The position numbers and the translations under genes are program-made. From Globodera rostochiensis (lineage: Eukaryota > Nematoda > Chromadorea > Rhabditida > Heteroderidae), in the NCBI GenBank assembly GCA_018350325.1, contig JAEVLN010000017.1:1016666-1080665 (forward strand): 64,000 nt of DNA, in the 5' to 3' direction. This document shows positions 33,478 to 45,569 of the stretch, piece after piece. The first letter of the stretch is position 1. Every line of letters begins with the position of its first letter. The notes under the pieces were generated by a model. The model did not search any database. It had not been told where the DNA came from and saw only the letters and a program-made list of their open reading frames with translations.

Positions 33478-36400
33478 ATGCAATTTCGCACAATTTTAAT
33501 TCTTATGATTTCCTGTCTCTTTTTGTTGGACGGGTGCCACGGTAACATTTAACGAAACGAAACGCTTTTAAAAAAAGACCATTTTACAAAGGAATGAAAT
33601 GCAGATTTGGAACAACGCGAGATAAGAACCCCCCACCCGAAAGCGAAGATTGCGATGGAAGAAAGCATTGTTTTTGGGCCAGATGTCAGAACGGTAAGAT
33701 TGGGTAATACGAAATTGATCAGTTTATTGCGCATTGTTTGGTATAATCGTGATTGGATCATATACCTAATTAATTAGGGCTGCTCGAGACTTGAAATTTA
33801 CCGAGGCTCGCGACCGAGACCGAGATCAAGACCCAAAAAACCCGAGAAATTTCTCGGTTCGAGACGAATACTTTTTTGAAAAAATTTTAATTTTAGCTTA
33901 AAAAATTCGAAAATGAAAATTTCCTCAATTTTTATTGTGTGTTTTTGAATGGAATCAGCAGTGCCGGCAGACTCCGCCGAGATCAATTGTTAAGAGATTT
34001 GCAATCAAACTTTTTAAAAATACGGTAATTTTAAAGCTTTTTAGAAATGGGAAGCGCGAAGGTCGAATTGTCCGAAGATCGAAAGTGTTGTAACTTTCTT
34101 CAACCTAAACCGATTAGGTCAAACATAATACCAAATGAAAGCTTGCGATGAGTTAGAGTTATCATTAAGTTAAAGCTTTGTGATTAGACAATTAAAAAAG
34201 TTATGGCCAACAAGTGAAAAACTCCAAAAATGCGCATTTTTGGCGGTTTTCTGCCATAACTTTTTTCATAATTATCAGATTGGTTAGCTTTTGCTTATTA
34301 ATTGCTTCTCCTCATCGAGAGCTTTCATTTGGTATAATGTTCGACCTAATCAGTTTAGGTTGGAGAAAATTATAAAGCATTCGACACTCAAAACCCTTTC
34401 GACCTTTGGACCGGTAGCCATGGGAAAGACCCCCCGGTGCCGGGAATACAAAAGAAAGTTTTAGTGAATTCAGTTAGAAAATGTGCCTTTGCAAACGAAA
34501 TAACCATTTTAAAGGTTTTCCGAGCGATACTTTTGTTTTTTTGACTAAGAATCAATAAAAAAGAATAAATTATTAAATTAAAAGAATAAAAAAGATTTTC
34601 ACTTTATTTCAGGAAAACAAGAATTATTTATGTTTGGATGCGCCTCAGGTCCTTTGGAAGGCGATGTGTGTACCAAAACGGCGAAGCAAAAGTTCGACAT
34701 GGGTCAAATAGTGGACAATTTGCTTTGCTTTTGCTGTGTTGGAGCCGCCGGATTGCCCATGTCCAATTTGTTTCCTGACGAGTCGAAGTGTTTGCCGCAT
34801 GGTGGGTTGGCTTCATTACTTTATGCCTGATTTTTTGTGATTAAATACCTTCCCCTAATCGTTTTGTGTTAAATACCTTCCTTTGGTGTTAAATACTTCC
34901 CCTAATCGTTTTGTGTTAAATACCTTCCCCTAATCGTTTTGTGTTAAAAACCTTCCTTTTGTGTTAAATACTTCCCCTAATCGTTTTGTGTTAAAAACCT
35001 TCCCCTAATCGTTTTGTGTTAAAAACCTTCCTTTTGTGTTAAATACTTCCCCTAATCGTTTTGTGTTAAAAACCTTCCTTTTGTGTTAAATACTTCCCCT
35101 AATCGTTTTGTGTTAAAAACCTTCCCCTAATCGTTTTGTGTTAAAAACCTTCCCCTAATCGTTTTGTGTTAAAAACCTTCCCCTAATCGTTTTGTGTTAA
35201 AAACCTTCCCCTAATCGTTTTGTGTTAAAAACCTTCCCCTAATCGTTTTGTGTTAATATCTTCCTTTTGTGTTAAATACTTCCCCTAATTTATGTGATTA
35301 AATACATTACCCTAATCGTTTTGTGTTAAATACCTTCCTTTTGTGTTAAATACTTCCCCTAATCGTTTTGTGTTAAATACCTTCCTTTTGTGTTAAATAC
35401 TTCCCCTAATCGTTTTGTGTTAAAAACCTTCCCCTAATCGTTTTGTGTTAAAAACCTTCCCCTAATCGTTTTGTGTTAAAAACCTTCCCCTAATCGTTTT
35501 GTGTTAAAAACCTTCCCCTAATCGTTTTGTGTTAATATCTTCCTTTTGTGTTAAATACTTCCCCTAATTTATGTGATTAAATACATTACCCTAATCGTTT
35601 TGTGTTAAAAACCTTCCCCTAATCGTTTTGTGTTAAAAACCTTCCCCTAATCGTTTTGTGTTAAAAACCTTCCCCTAATCGTTTTGTGTTAAAAACCTTC
35701 CCCTAATCGTTTTGTGTTAATATCTTCCTTTTGTGTTAAATACTTCCCCTAATCGTTTTGTGTTAAATACCTTCCTTTTGTGTTAAATACTTCCCCTAAT
35801 CGTTTTGTGTTAAATACCTTCCTTTTGTGTTAAATACTTCCCCTAATCGTTTTGTGTTAAATACCTTCCTTTTGTGTTAAATACTTCCCCTAATCGTTTT
35901 GTGTTAAAAACCTTCCCCTAATCGTTTTGTGTTAAAAACCTTCCCCTAATCGTTTTGTGTTAAAAACCTTCCCCTAATCGTTTTGTGTTAAAAACCTTCC
36001 CCTAATCGTTTTGTGTTAATATCTTCCTTTTGTGTTAAATACTTCCCCTAATTTATGTGATTAAATACATTACCCTAATCGTTTTGTGTTAAATACCTTC
36101 CTTTTGTGTTAAATACTTCCCCTAATCGTTTTGTGTTAAATACCTTCCTTTTGTGTTAAATACTTCCCCTAATCGTTTTGTGTTAAATACCTTCCTTTTG
36201 TGTTAAATACTTCCCCTAATCGTTTTGTGTTAAAAACCTTCCCCTAATCGTTTTGTGTTAAAAACCTTCCCCTAATCGTTTTGTGTTAAAAACCTTCCCC
36301 TAATCGTTTTGTGTTAAAAACCTTCCCCTAATCGTTTTGTGTTAATATCTTCCTTTTGTGTTAAATACTTCCCCTAATTTATGTGATTAAATACATTACC

Positions 36401-37038
36401 CTAATCGTTTTGTGTTAAATACCTTCCTTTTGTGTTAAATACTTCCCCTAATCGTTTTGTGTTAAATACCTTCCTTTGTGTTAAATACTTCCCCTAATCG
36501 TTTTGTGTTAAAAACCTTCCCCTAATCGTTTTGTGTTAAAAACCTTCCCCTAATCGTTTTGTGTTAATATCTACCTTTTGTGTTAAATACTTCCCCTAAT
36601 CGTTTTGTGATTAAATACATTACCCTAATCGTTTTGTGTTAAATACCTTCCTTTTGTGTTAAATACTTCCCCTAATCGTTTTGTGTTAAATACCTTCCTT
36701 TTGTGTTAAATACTTCCCCTAATCGTTTTGTGATTAAATACATTCACCTAATCGTTTTGTGTTAAATACCTTCCCCTAATAGTTTTGTGATTAAACACCT
36801 TCCCCTAATCGTTTTGTGTTAAATACCTTCCCCTAATTGTCTGGATTTAGCGGACACTGACCCAACGCCATTTCCGATTGATCCTTTGCCTCCTCCGGTT
36901 GTGGCTAATTGGGCACAGCAAAAAACTGTCCAAAACGCATTTGTTGCGCTGACAGTGATCGGTACATTATTTGGAAATACGTTCAGCAAAAGGCGGTTAC
37001 CCCCCCCCTTTTCTAAGCCATCATCTTTGCTGAGCTGA
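33478..37038 (+). CDS. Secreted Cys-rich (Ly6/ET-module-like) protein with hydrophobic C-terminus
   Basis: Four exons join in phase: 33478-33541, 33592-33693, 34613-34801 and 36851-37038, giving 180 residues. The N-terminus is a signal peptide (MQFRTILILMISCLFLLDG). The mature part has spaced Cys: MKCRFG, EDCDGRKHCFWARCQNG, MFGCASG, DVCTKT, LLCFCCVG and SKCLPHG. This resembles the small disulfide domains common in nematode surface and secreted proteins (Ly6/uPAR or ET module), but the fit was made from memory. A Pro-rich linker follows, then a hydrophobic segment (NAFVALTVIGTLFG) and a basic end, so it may be membrane- or GPI-anchored. TTTTTAG lies 9 bases before the ATG, as for a spliced leader. 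Intron 2 holds two transposon remnants; intron 3 is a 2-kb satellite. A poly(A) signal is at 37109-37114. Confidence 0.7.
33778..33875. mobile_element. Fragment of a CTCGAGAC-type MITE
   Basis: Starts TAGGGCTGCTCGAGAC and contains GACCGAGACCGAGA and ACCCGAGAAATTTCTCGGT words, like 1561-1744 and 29305-29444. The matching right end is not visible. It lies in intron 2 of the Cys-rich protein gene. Confidence 0.5.
34040..34425. mobile_element. Foldback element in an intron
   Basis: Arms of about 180 bp are inverted copies: CAACCTAAACCGATTAGGTC on the left pairs with GACCTAATCAGTTTAGGTTG on the right. The centre is AAGTTATGGC...GCCATAACTT. Outer parts carry TTCGACACTC and GGACCGGTAGCC, also seen near 3800-3835. 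The same design as 28388-28850. Confidence 0.7.
34830..36845. repeat. 2-kb higher-order satellite, CTTCCCCTAATCGTTTTGTG unit
   Basis: Tandem units of about 28 bp (CTTCCCCTAATCGTTTTGTG plus TTAAAAAC), alternating with a shorter variant (CTTCCTTTTGTGTTAAATA). Superimposed larger blocks are marked by TTATGTGATTAAATACATTA at about 35285, 35565, 36050 and 36375. It fills intron 3 of the Cys-rich protein gene. There is no CRISPR architecture. Confidence 0.95.
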
Positions 37039-37967
37039 CCATCACCGCAACGGTATTTGAAGAAGAATGAATCGGTGGCAGAATCGCGACGAGCAATTTG
37101 TGGAAGAAAATAAATTTTAATTTTTTTAATGTTCTTTATTCATTTTGGAATGCAAATAGGTAATAACTTTTATAACTATGTACAGTAGCACGGGCCGGAA
37201 ATTAAAAAAATTCCATGTAAACTGAGATTTGTATTGGGTAAAAAGCCGAAAAGGCCCCGCAAATGACCGATTCCGAGATTTCTATGCTACTCTGGGTTGA
37301 ACAAGTACATGAACAACGCATATACAAAATGCCATGTCTTAAAATTAAAATGGAAAATAAATAAATAAATGTTAGTAAATTATTCAGTGTTTAATTTTCC
37401 AGCTCAACATTCTTCAGAGTGCCATTGATCAATCGGTCCTCACAACTCGACTTTGGCACATACCGTATTATCTCTAATTATTAGCCAGTCTCTAATAATT
37501 ACCCACCATTTAATTACCCAGGGTAATAATTAGAGATAATACGGTACCTAAATGTTCCATCTAAAACATTGAATCTTTCAAATCGTCGATGAAACCGATA
37601 ACGCCGCATGAAAAACTTTCATTTTTCTATATTCGTCATCAGCAGATTCCATCGAATGAAAGCAGATTATTCACAAACTTTTGATTTTTTCCATCCAAAA
37701 TTCGTTTTCGTTTATTTACAAAATCATTCATTATTCATCGGTGAGTAACCCTCAATCTTTGCCCTATTCCATTTAAAAAGAGGAATAAAATTGTCTTAAG
37801 ATATTCACTCATTCATCATATTGAAATACCAAAAATTTCTCATTGAAAATGCATTCAGAATTGTCGAATAAATCTGACCCCGAACAGCTCGACCTCGACT
37901 CGGGATTCCAACAAAGCCCTAACTAAAATATTATGTAAATATTTAAAAACAATTTGTTCCCATAGAC
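37039..37967. other. Intergenic, one MITE, no gene recognised
   Basis: Contains the 3' UTR of the Cys-rich gene, the TACCGTATT element and AT-rich sequence. CCCATAG just before ATG 37968 looks like a trans-splice acceptor for the next gene. Confidence 0.5.
37461..37546. mobile_element. TA-flanked MITE, TACCGTATTATCTC ends
   Basis: An 86-bp element whose ends TACCGTATTATCTCTAATTA and TAATTAGAGATAATACGGTA are perfect inverted repeats starting and ending with TA, as expected of Tc1/mariner-type MITEs. It is almost all stem. Confidence 0.85.
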
Positions 37968-38779
37968 ATGCACAAAATTTCTCTACTTTTACTTGTGGTG
38001 GCACTTATGGCCGGGGCCGGGAGTGAAGTCGACTTAAAAGCGAAATCTGAAGCAAAAGAAGAGAACCGGTAAATAATGGAAATAAAAACCCTTTCGCTAA
38101 ACATTAAAAATCTTCAAATATTTTTCTTTTCAAAAGTTCCCCATTCACGACGCGCACTCCTCCATCGGAACCGGCACCTCCTGTTCCCGCTCCAGCATTG
38201 GCACCGGCACATCCTGTTCCCGCTCCAGCATCAGCACTGGCACCTCCTGTTCCCGCTCCAGCATTGGCACCGGCACATCCTGTTCCCGCTCCAGCATTGG
38301 CACCGGCACATCCTGTTCCCGCTCCAGCATCAGCACTGGCACCTCCTGTTCCCGCTCCAGCATCAGCACTGGCACCTCCTGTTCCCGCTCCAGCATTGGC
38401 ACCGGCACATCCTGTTCCCGCTCCAGCATTGGCACCGGCACATCCTGTTCCCCCTCCTCCACAAGCAACACCAGCAGAAGCTCCACCACCATTTCCCACT
38501 GCCGTACTTGTCACAATTGCCATCATGATTTTACTGATTGTCATTGCCTTGCTCATACTCTACTGCCGAACTGCTGGAGGGCAGCAACCACCGCCATCGG
38601 CGCTTTGCCAACCAACCGCCGCATTCGAAGCCTCACCACCACCCTTCCGCGGCACAATCATCATTAATTTGAACGCATGCTGCCGCCGTAATTTTGCACG
38701 CCTACAAGCATCGACCGAATGGGCAAGAAGCTGGAACCGTACATGGATTGGCCCGCCCGTAATTGATGATGCCATCTGA
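37968..38779 (+). CDS. Single-pass membrane protein with Pro/Ala-rich extracellular repeats
   Basis: Exon 1 (37968-38068) encodes a signal peptide (MHKISLLLLVVALMAGAG) and a charged Lys/Glu stretch. Exon 2 (38137-38779) continues in phase. It encodes about nine units of an 11-13-residue repeat (VPAPALAPAHP, VPAPASALAPP), a Pro-rich spacer, a strong transmembrane helix (VLVTIAIMILLIVIALLIL) and a roughly 70-residue cytosolic tail with CC and WIGPPVIDDAI at the end. The total is 247 residues, type I topology. The repeats are likely stiff and O-glycosylated; a mucin-like surface role is inference. The antisense Gly/Ala-rich frame is a shadow. The last codons and part of the 3' UTR are duplicated at 38945-39025. 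Confidence 0.75.
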
Positions 38780-38944
38780 ACTCCCGCCATCATTTTTCTC
38801 CAAATTACCAAATTTAAACAAAATTAAGCTTTACCACTTTTGGATTACCGTATTCATTAGGAAAAAAATGCGACTATTTTGTAGCCCGATTTTCTGGAGT
38901 AATTTTGACTTTTTTCAAAATACTGCTACCAAATTTAAACAAAA

Positions 38945-39025
38945 AAGAAGCTGGAACCGAACATGGATTGGCCCGCCCGTAATTGATGATGCCACCTGAA
39001 CTCCCGCCATCATTTTTTCTCCAAA
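38945..39025 (+). repeat. Partial tandem copy of the 3' end of the Pro/Ala-repeat gene
   Basis: AGAAGCTGGAACCG.ACATGG through the stop codon and CTCCCGCCATCATTTTT repeats 38729-38806 with few changes. It lacks upstream coding sequence, so it is a broken duplicate. Confidence 0.8.
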
Positions 39026-39340
39026 TTCGAATTGAAATAACATACCTATTGGCTAATTTATTTATGCAGCTTAATAATGCTCACATTTAATCTGTTCTCG
39101 TAAATTCTCGCAAATAATAATAATAATAATATTGACATTGTATTTCATCAATATATGTATAGAAAAATACATTTAAAATGTAACATGTGAATATAAAACA
39201 GGATAAAAAACATGGTGATGATGTGAGCTAAAGAATTGTTACTTTTTAAATTCAATCCGACAACCCGAAAAGTGTAGAGACGTATATTCAAAATCAAGGT
39301 CCAATTTGATAGATTTGGCCAAAAATATTAAAAGTTTTAA
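39026..39340. other. Intergenic between convergent genes
   Basis: AT-rich, with a short AAT microsatellite near 39117-39130. No gene. Confidence 0.5.
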
Positions 39341-41196
39341 TCAAATTTGTGTCTGATCGACGTTCTGTTGCTGTCCGTACTTCTCCAAGTCCAAGTCAGC
39401 GCCGATGCCGTTGCTCTCGACAACGCTGGGCGTGGTCTGCACGTCCTCCTCCTCCAATTGGCCCAACTTTCCTTCCTTCAGTTCGCGGATGCGTCTGCGA
39501 CGGGTGGCCACGAGTTTGGCGGACAGTGCGAAGCCAATGGACAACAGCAGCAAATACTCCGCGACAAGCGCGAACAGAAACATTCGCTCCATCAATGATG
39601 AGGCCAACTCATCGGAACAGGCCGAAAGTGGAAACTAAAAGGGCGGAACTAAAATAATGTGGGCATTAAACTGTCAAATATGCAGAAACCAAATTGTCCA
39701 AAAACAGCAAGCTAAATGAATCTCTAGGGGGAAATTTGATTTGAGCTTTCGTAGACCGAACTTAGATTTTTCAAAAATCGGGTTGTTCAGATCAACAAAA
39801 AATGTCGGCGATCTGAACACACGCACTTTGTTCCATTCCGAGACCGCCTCACAAAAAGAGTTGAGTTCCATCCCTGGCGCCTTAGTCGATGTGCCATCAG
39901 TGGAGACAACGACGTCTTTGTGGGTTTGCTGAAGACAGTGCAACGCTGGCATTTGTCGGCATATCGCCCAAGGCTCTGTGCCGCCGAAGGCATCGTGCAG
40001 CGAAAGCTGGACGGACTGGTGGAGGGCCAAGTCGAAGTCGATGGCGAACAGAGCGCCCAAGAACAGAGCGGCCAGCAGCAGAACAACACACAACAACGCA
40101 TAGCACTGTGAGGAAAAGTTCGAAAAAAATGGTTTAAATCACTTCACCAAAAGAAAAAGATTGCTCCGCCGGTTCAGTGCCCACACAAGCGCGAACAGAC
40201 ATAAGAACAGTTGGACAGCATTGGTGAAGACGCTCATGCGAAGGAAACGGCAGTACTGCATAGAAATTTGGTGTTTTTCCCCCCAAAAAAATGTATCCTG
40301 AGGGCATGTCAAAAGTAACTAACTAATGGTTCAAATTTGAAAACGCAAATTTTTGATAAAAATTATTGCAAAGTGAGTGCGTGCCGTACATATACAACGG
40401 GCATCACGTTACGCCGATCGTCCATTGGCAAAAGTTTGTGCAGCTGACACAGGTTGGACGCATCGGAGAGCTTAAAATGCAAAAAGGATTTCAAATTTGG
40501 TAATTTATTGGATTGCATTAGCGCCCGGACTTGAGGACCAATCGAGATTTCGATCGGTCCGTGCTCAAGATTGAGCAAATCGTGCAGCACAGAATGTACA
40601 CCTTGTCGCTGAACAGCAAAGTGTTAAGGCAGGAGACAGCGCCGATCAGCGAAATGAAAATGATGGAGGCGCGAGAGTAAATGATAGTCACCAGAAAGGC
40701 GTCCGCATTTCGGACGTTCACGTAATAGGCATCGCGAAAGCTACGGGAGAATTGTGTGTTTAATTCAATGCCCTGAGCGCGACTGGAGATCGACAAAACC
40801 CTCCCCCGGCAAAAAGCCGTAAAAACAACAGAAATCGGAACGCCCGAAACCCCCGGGGGTTTCTTTTCCATTGAAAAAGTCGATAACCGCTAAAGACAAC
40901 GGCACACAGAATCGCGCAGTTCCGGCAGATTTCAGTGATTTGAAATTGTTAAACGAACAAAAAATTCTTTGGATTTTTCTGACGAGAGTCCCGTGAAGCG
41001 ATTAAAGGCCCACGAATATTCGGCATAATATTAAAAGCCACCCCCGCCCCTCGACCAGCGCCAGGCCGAGTGCAACGCGCTCCGAGGCGGGCAATTTGCC
41101 AACTCTTCTGGTGGAGATCCGGTCCTCCTCGTCGTCATCGACGGCGACGGTCGGAGGCGAAAACACCGCGACGCCGGGAGGACGTTCCGGAGACAT
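39341..41196 (-). CDS. Four-pass membrane protein, family not recognised
   Basis: Exons read 41196-41042, 40740-40602, 40470-40396, 40255-40148, 40105-39827 and 39634-39341, in phase, for about 349 residues. A cytosolic acidic N-terminus (VDDDEEDRIS) leads to four hydrophobic segments: FLVTIIYSRASIIFISLIGA, FTNAVQLFLCLFALVWAL, YALLCVVLLLAALFLGALFA and MFLFALVAEYLLLLSIGFAL. A large Cys-containing loop lies between the third and fourth, and the tail is basic then acidic. The layout recalls tetraspanins, but the CCG motif is absent. It is the last gene of the minus-strand cluster. AAAATTCAG lies 20 bases before the ATG as a likely trans-splice acceptor. Confidence 0.65.
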
Positions 41197-41617
41197 GCGC
41201 GCCTCTCAAAAACTGAATTTTTGTTACGGAATTAAAGCCCAATTAAAAATTAAAAATATTTGAGCGACTTCTACGTCATGCTCCAGTTTTAGTCATCAAA
41301 TTAAATACGGTAAATTTTAATCATTCCTCGGAATTTTTCGACTTTTAATTATCAGATTTTGCCACCCAAGACATGCCAAATTAAACCACATAAGATGTAG
41401 AAACATAGAAATTGGAAAGTAATTATTATAGAGGGCATAAATAAATAAAATAGTTTCAGTTTGAGTGTCCTTTCCATCGAATTCGTATAAATTGCGATGA
41501 AAAATAGAAAATGAATAAAACGAACGACGTCCAAAAACTGAACAAGACGACAACAGGGGACACTAAAAAATTAATTCATTTCCATGATTGGGTCAAATAT
41601 CGATTGATTGCGTTCGT

Positions 41618-44600
41618 TCATTTTGGCATTTCCACTGCATAAATTGCGCTGCGAGTGAGCAGAAAAAGTGTGTCCGATGCCGCATGAAATCCGATGAATT
41701 CGTTCAATGCGTCATTTGGGTCAAAATCCGTGTCCAAATCCGACATCGAAAGCACCAACTGCTTGGCAATGTGTTCCGCCCGTTTGCCCGTCCGACGATT
41801 CTTCAGCTCGTGCTCTTTAGAAAAATACAAAAAAAAATTAATATTTTGGAAAATTTTTTTAAATTAAATTCAATTAAAAGCACCGTTTGGTACAGCAGCA
41901 CTCTGAAAGTAGAGAAAGCAATGATTGGTGCGGTTGATCAGAGTCGCGTATCGGCCGTCGGGAGAACAGCCCAAAAAGCGTTTGTCCTGGTGACCTGCCT
42001 GTAATGTGAGATAAAAAAATGTAAATATTAAAATAAAAACATTTTATATCCAAAAACCGTCCGTCCGTCCACCTGAATATAGCCAAAAGCGTTCAGCGTG
42101 AAGAGATGGCTGACGGCACTTTCCTTTTTGCCCGCGGCAATTTCGTTGTGTCGCCAAACAATCGTGTCAACATCGTACCTTAATTAGGACAACGACAATA
42201 ACTGACTGGGCAGGTCGCCAATTGGGACTATCCAAACAAACCGAAAGCCGATAGATTGATTCTCTACTGGAGATGGGGGTAAATAAAAATTGCGGGAACG
42301 GGAATTCCAAGCCGGGAATCCCGCATTTTTCCCGTTCCCGCAAAAAATCCCGCTCGGCAAACAACAACAAAAAAAGGAACCTTGTAGCAAAAACAGGCGC
42401 TCCTCCAGCCGTAATTTTGGCAGTAAAAAGCAACTCATTGATGATTGTCTAAACTCAGAAAAAAAGATTTTTTTTTCTAAAAATGAATGGCGGCCATTTA
42501 AATTACGTATATTGAATGACAAGGGCGTACCTAGAGCTTATTTTCGGGGGGGGGGAAGCTAATTTGAAAAAAGTCACTTTAGGGGTGCTTTTTTGAATTT
42601 TATTGCATTTTTGTTAAGGAATTTTTTTGAACAAAAATGCAAATTTTTGAGAATTTTGCTTTACTTCTGAACTACCCAATTATCAGCTAAAGCTCCCACT
42701 TACCATGGCGACAAGTTCATGCGAATCGCCGTCAAGCCAAAAGGCGCTGACGTCGTCCTCAACCTCGGGCAGCCGATCGCACTCCTCCAATTGGTCGGCG
42801 TTGAACTGCTGTCGCGCATCCTCGGCGGCAGCGGGCTGAACCTAAAGAATAATAAAATAAAATAAATTTGGACTAAGAATTTAATAATGTATATACGCGG
42901 TTTTTGGCGGGTTCTTCAGCATCGGAAGCTAAAAATTTTAATTATAAAATAAATAAAGAAATTCAAGTGTATAAAATACAAGAGAAGAAACAGGTTATAA
43001 AAAACGCTTGGGCTCCATAAAAACAAAGTTAAAAACGTTTCGACTATCCCGGCACAAAAATTTAGGATCCACCCCCCCACCCATTCTCAGGCTTTACCAA
43101 AATGATTTACATTCGAATAGAGCGCGGACAATGAGATTTTTCAAAATTTTAATCGACGAAATTTACCGAGATCTTCGAGATTTTTTTGTTATTTTATTGA
43201 AACTCGATCGTCCTCAAGTTCAAGCTGTACATACATTTGAACATTGTATTCCGATTGGTCTTGACCTGCGGAGATATCCATCGTTTCGTTCCCATCCCCG
43301 CCGACCAACGGCGACTGCAGTTGTTGTTGTTGGGCCTCCGAAATGATTGGCTTCGCGCTGTCCCAAACAAAGCGCGGCGACCGTCCAACGCCAAAAACGA
43401 CCAAACGGCGGGGAACGGAGGCGTCAAAACACGCAAATTCCACCTTTCCGTCGCAGAGAATTTGTCGAACGCGTTGAACGACAAATTTTGAAACATCTGC
43501 TGAATTAAAAAATAATAATGGTGAAAGAAGACAGTGTTTCGGCTCTCCCAATCCGAAAATTCGACACCCCTGCTCTAACCCTGATTTGAAAATCGACTTT
43601 CTTTATCCAGATTTCTGGGTATATACTCATCTCCACTCCACCCCCCATCCCCGCCCATAGTAGTTCCCGCTTATAAAATTCATCCCACACCAAAATAATA
43701 CAAATATTGATTTATAAGAAATTCGATTATTGTATGCACAAAAACTCTGCCGCTTCTTGGCGTTAAACAACGTTGCAAAAGGGGGGGGGGTCTAATTGCT
43801 CTCTATCGTGGATTTAAAAGCATGGGGAAATGTGTCCAAAAGGCCAAAGCGCCGAACCTCCCTCACACTTCCAGTTGAGCGAATAAAATATCCACTGACC
43901 GTCCTCGTTGTTGATCAGCTGTTGTTGCTCCGCCTGCACGGAAACCCAAATGAGATTGGTTCTAAAGACACTTCCGCCCGATGATTTGCCTCTGGCCATT
44001 TCCATTTTATCCCCTCCGGCGGTGTCGTCCTCTGCACTCTCTGCCCCGTTGCTTTTTGCTTTCTCCACCGGCGCAACAGTGAGAAGCAGCACATCAAAGA
44101 CAACACCGCTCGTGTCCTCCTCCTGACGACGACGTGCGTCCAAAATGAGAGCCGGATAAGCCTCGTCTGCTGCAGACTCTTTGGTGTCGTCATGCAATTT
44201 GTGCAGCGGCGGAATTTCGTATTTGAACATTTCCTAAAAAAACGAAAAACTTTTGAGACCCATTCTAAGATTTGCAGGTCACTGACACGGCGCACGACAG
44301 TGCCAATAGGCTTCGTTTGACGGGAGGGGAATGTTTACGTTTTTTGGTTTTTGGGGTTTTATTTTACTAATTTTTTTAAACGGGCTTCAGTGCGCTCATT
44401 GCCGTACCAATGGGAGGAGTTAACTCTTAAAAAGCCGCATATATGGACAATTTTCCGTTAAATTTTTTTGTTTTTTGGTCAGGGAGAGAAAGGTATAAAT
44501 AGCTCTCAATTATCTAGTAAATAATAAAAAAAACCTATTGACAAACAAACGCACCCGCCATTTCGTCGTCGGGTTCTTCTGACGATCGCCGGTGTACCAC

Positions 44601-45428
44601 ACGCTGAACGCGTTCTGTCCGCACGATGTGAGCGCTGTGTGCGAGTCGAGAAAGTGCAAACTTTCCGGGAACGACGCGTCCTCGACGTCCACCCCCACAC
44701 ATGACGGGGACGAAAGCGATGGTGGCGGTGTGCCAATGTGCGCAACTTCCACGGGGTCAGACCAACATTTGCTCTTAAAACATTTTTTTTTTGTAATTTT
44801 TAGAGTCGAATTTTTTGTCCCCCCGCCCACCAAAACCCAAGTTTGTTTTGGCTATGCCCTTGTTGCGGGGGGGGGGCTAGGCGTCTGAAAAAGTTGTTGG
44901 ATCAAAAAACATTCATTTAGACGATTAGATTCAAAAAACCCCAATCAATTGTATCAAAAATTGGCAAAAAAAAAAAAAAAAGCAAAATTCAATTGGCCAA
45001 CCGACCGTCTGATCAAAAGTCAGCGAAACCAATCGGAGATCGTCGAGAAGTGCAAAGAATGACGGGCGGCAGGAGCCGCCAAAACGGTCAAAGAAAAGAT
45101 GGGCGGCCAATGTATGTGCCCGAATCTGTTGGTAGCCCCATTGGCTGGCGGAGGGCAATTTGCATCGAACTAAAAAAAAAGTGGGAAATCTATCATTTTA
45201 TTTATTTTGTTGTCCATCCCGTTGGGGACCGAGTAAGAAAGTTTAACACGGGCATTTGAGGGAGGGTACAATCTTCCAACCTTTTTTGCCCTCAATTTTC
45301 TTCTTGGACATTGCGAGTCGTTCAGGGCGCAAAATGTACCGATCAAAGGTTGGGTCCAAAAGCTTCTGATCGGCGCGCAATGTGAACAAAACATCGGCGG
45401 CCTCCGATGACGACGACAAATTGGCCAT
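41618..45428 (-). CDS. NudC domain-containing protein 1 (NUDCD1) homolog
   Basis: Recognised from several blocks in the right order. The N-terminal exon 45428-45281 has LLDPTFDRYILRPERL. The second exon 45169-45006 has LLDDLRLVSLTFDQT. Exons near 44790-44550, 44235-43875 and 43500-43190 carry the beta-propeller part. Then come FNADQLEECDRLPEVEDD (about 42830), TLNAFGYIQ with GHQDKRFLGCSPDGRYA (42100-41990) and the C-terminal EFIGFHAASDTLFLLT ending in EMPK at the stop (41618). The family associates with Hsp90-type chaperoning of propeller proteins. The central CS (p23-like) domain expected between the propeller half and the LEECD block was not found; that interval holds only introns and repeats. 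Exon limits in the middle are approximate. Confidence 0.8.
42290..42360. repeat. CGGGAACGGGA palindromic repeat in a NUDCD1 intron
   Basis: GCGGGAACGGGAATTCC pairs with a CCCGTTCCCGC string 50 bases on. The same word type as the MITE at 46690-46876, but without matching termini, so a fragment. Confidence 0.5.
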
Positions 45429-45569
45429 CGTTTGCGCAAAAAAAAAAACTTTTGCAAAAGAAAATTGAAAAAAAAGTTCTGGAACAAATTGCCAGAAAAA
45501 CAAACAAAAATATAAAGTTTTTTTTTCATTTTTACTTCGCTTAAACGACAAAAAAAAATAGAAGAAATT

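Noticed and set aside
34830..36845. Array resembling a CRISPR
   Set aside because: Units are directly adjacent with no unique spacers, in a eukaryotic intron.
38104..38556. Antisense Gly/Ala-rich 150-codon frame
   Set aside because: It is the mirror of the Pro/Ala repeat; the sense strand has a signal peptide, splice sites and a membrane helix.
41317..41553. Hydrophobic minus frames between NUDCD1 and the four-pass protein
   Set aside because: A plausible membrane-like composition, but AT-rich DNA gives this by chance and no acceptor or homology supports it.
44510..44745. Arg-rich minus frame (RTRRSRKVCTFSTR)
   Set aside because: An alternative frame of a real NUDCD1 exon, whose correct frame has DVEDASFPESLHFLDSHTAL.
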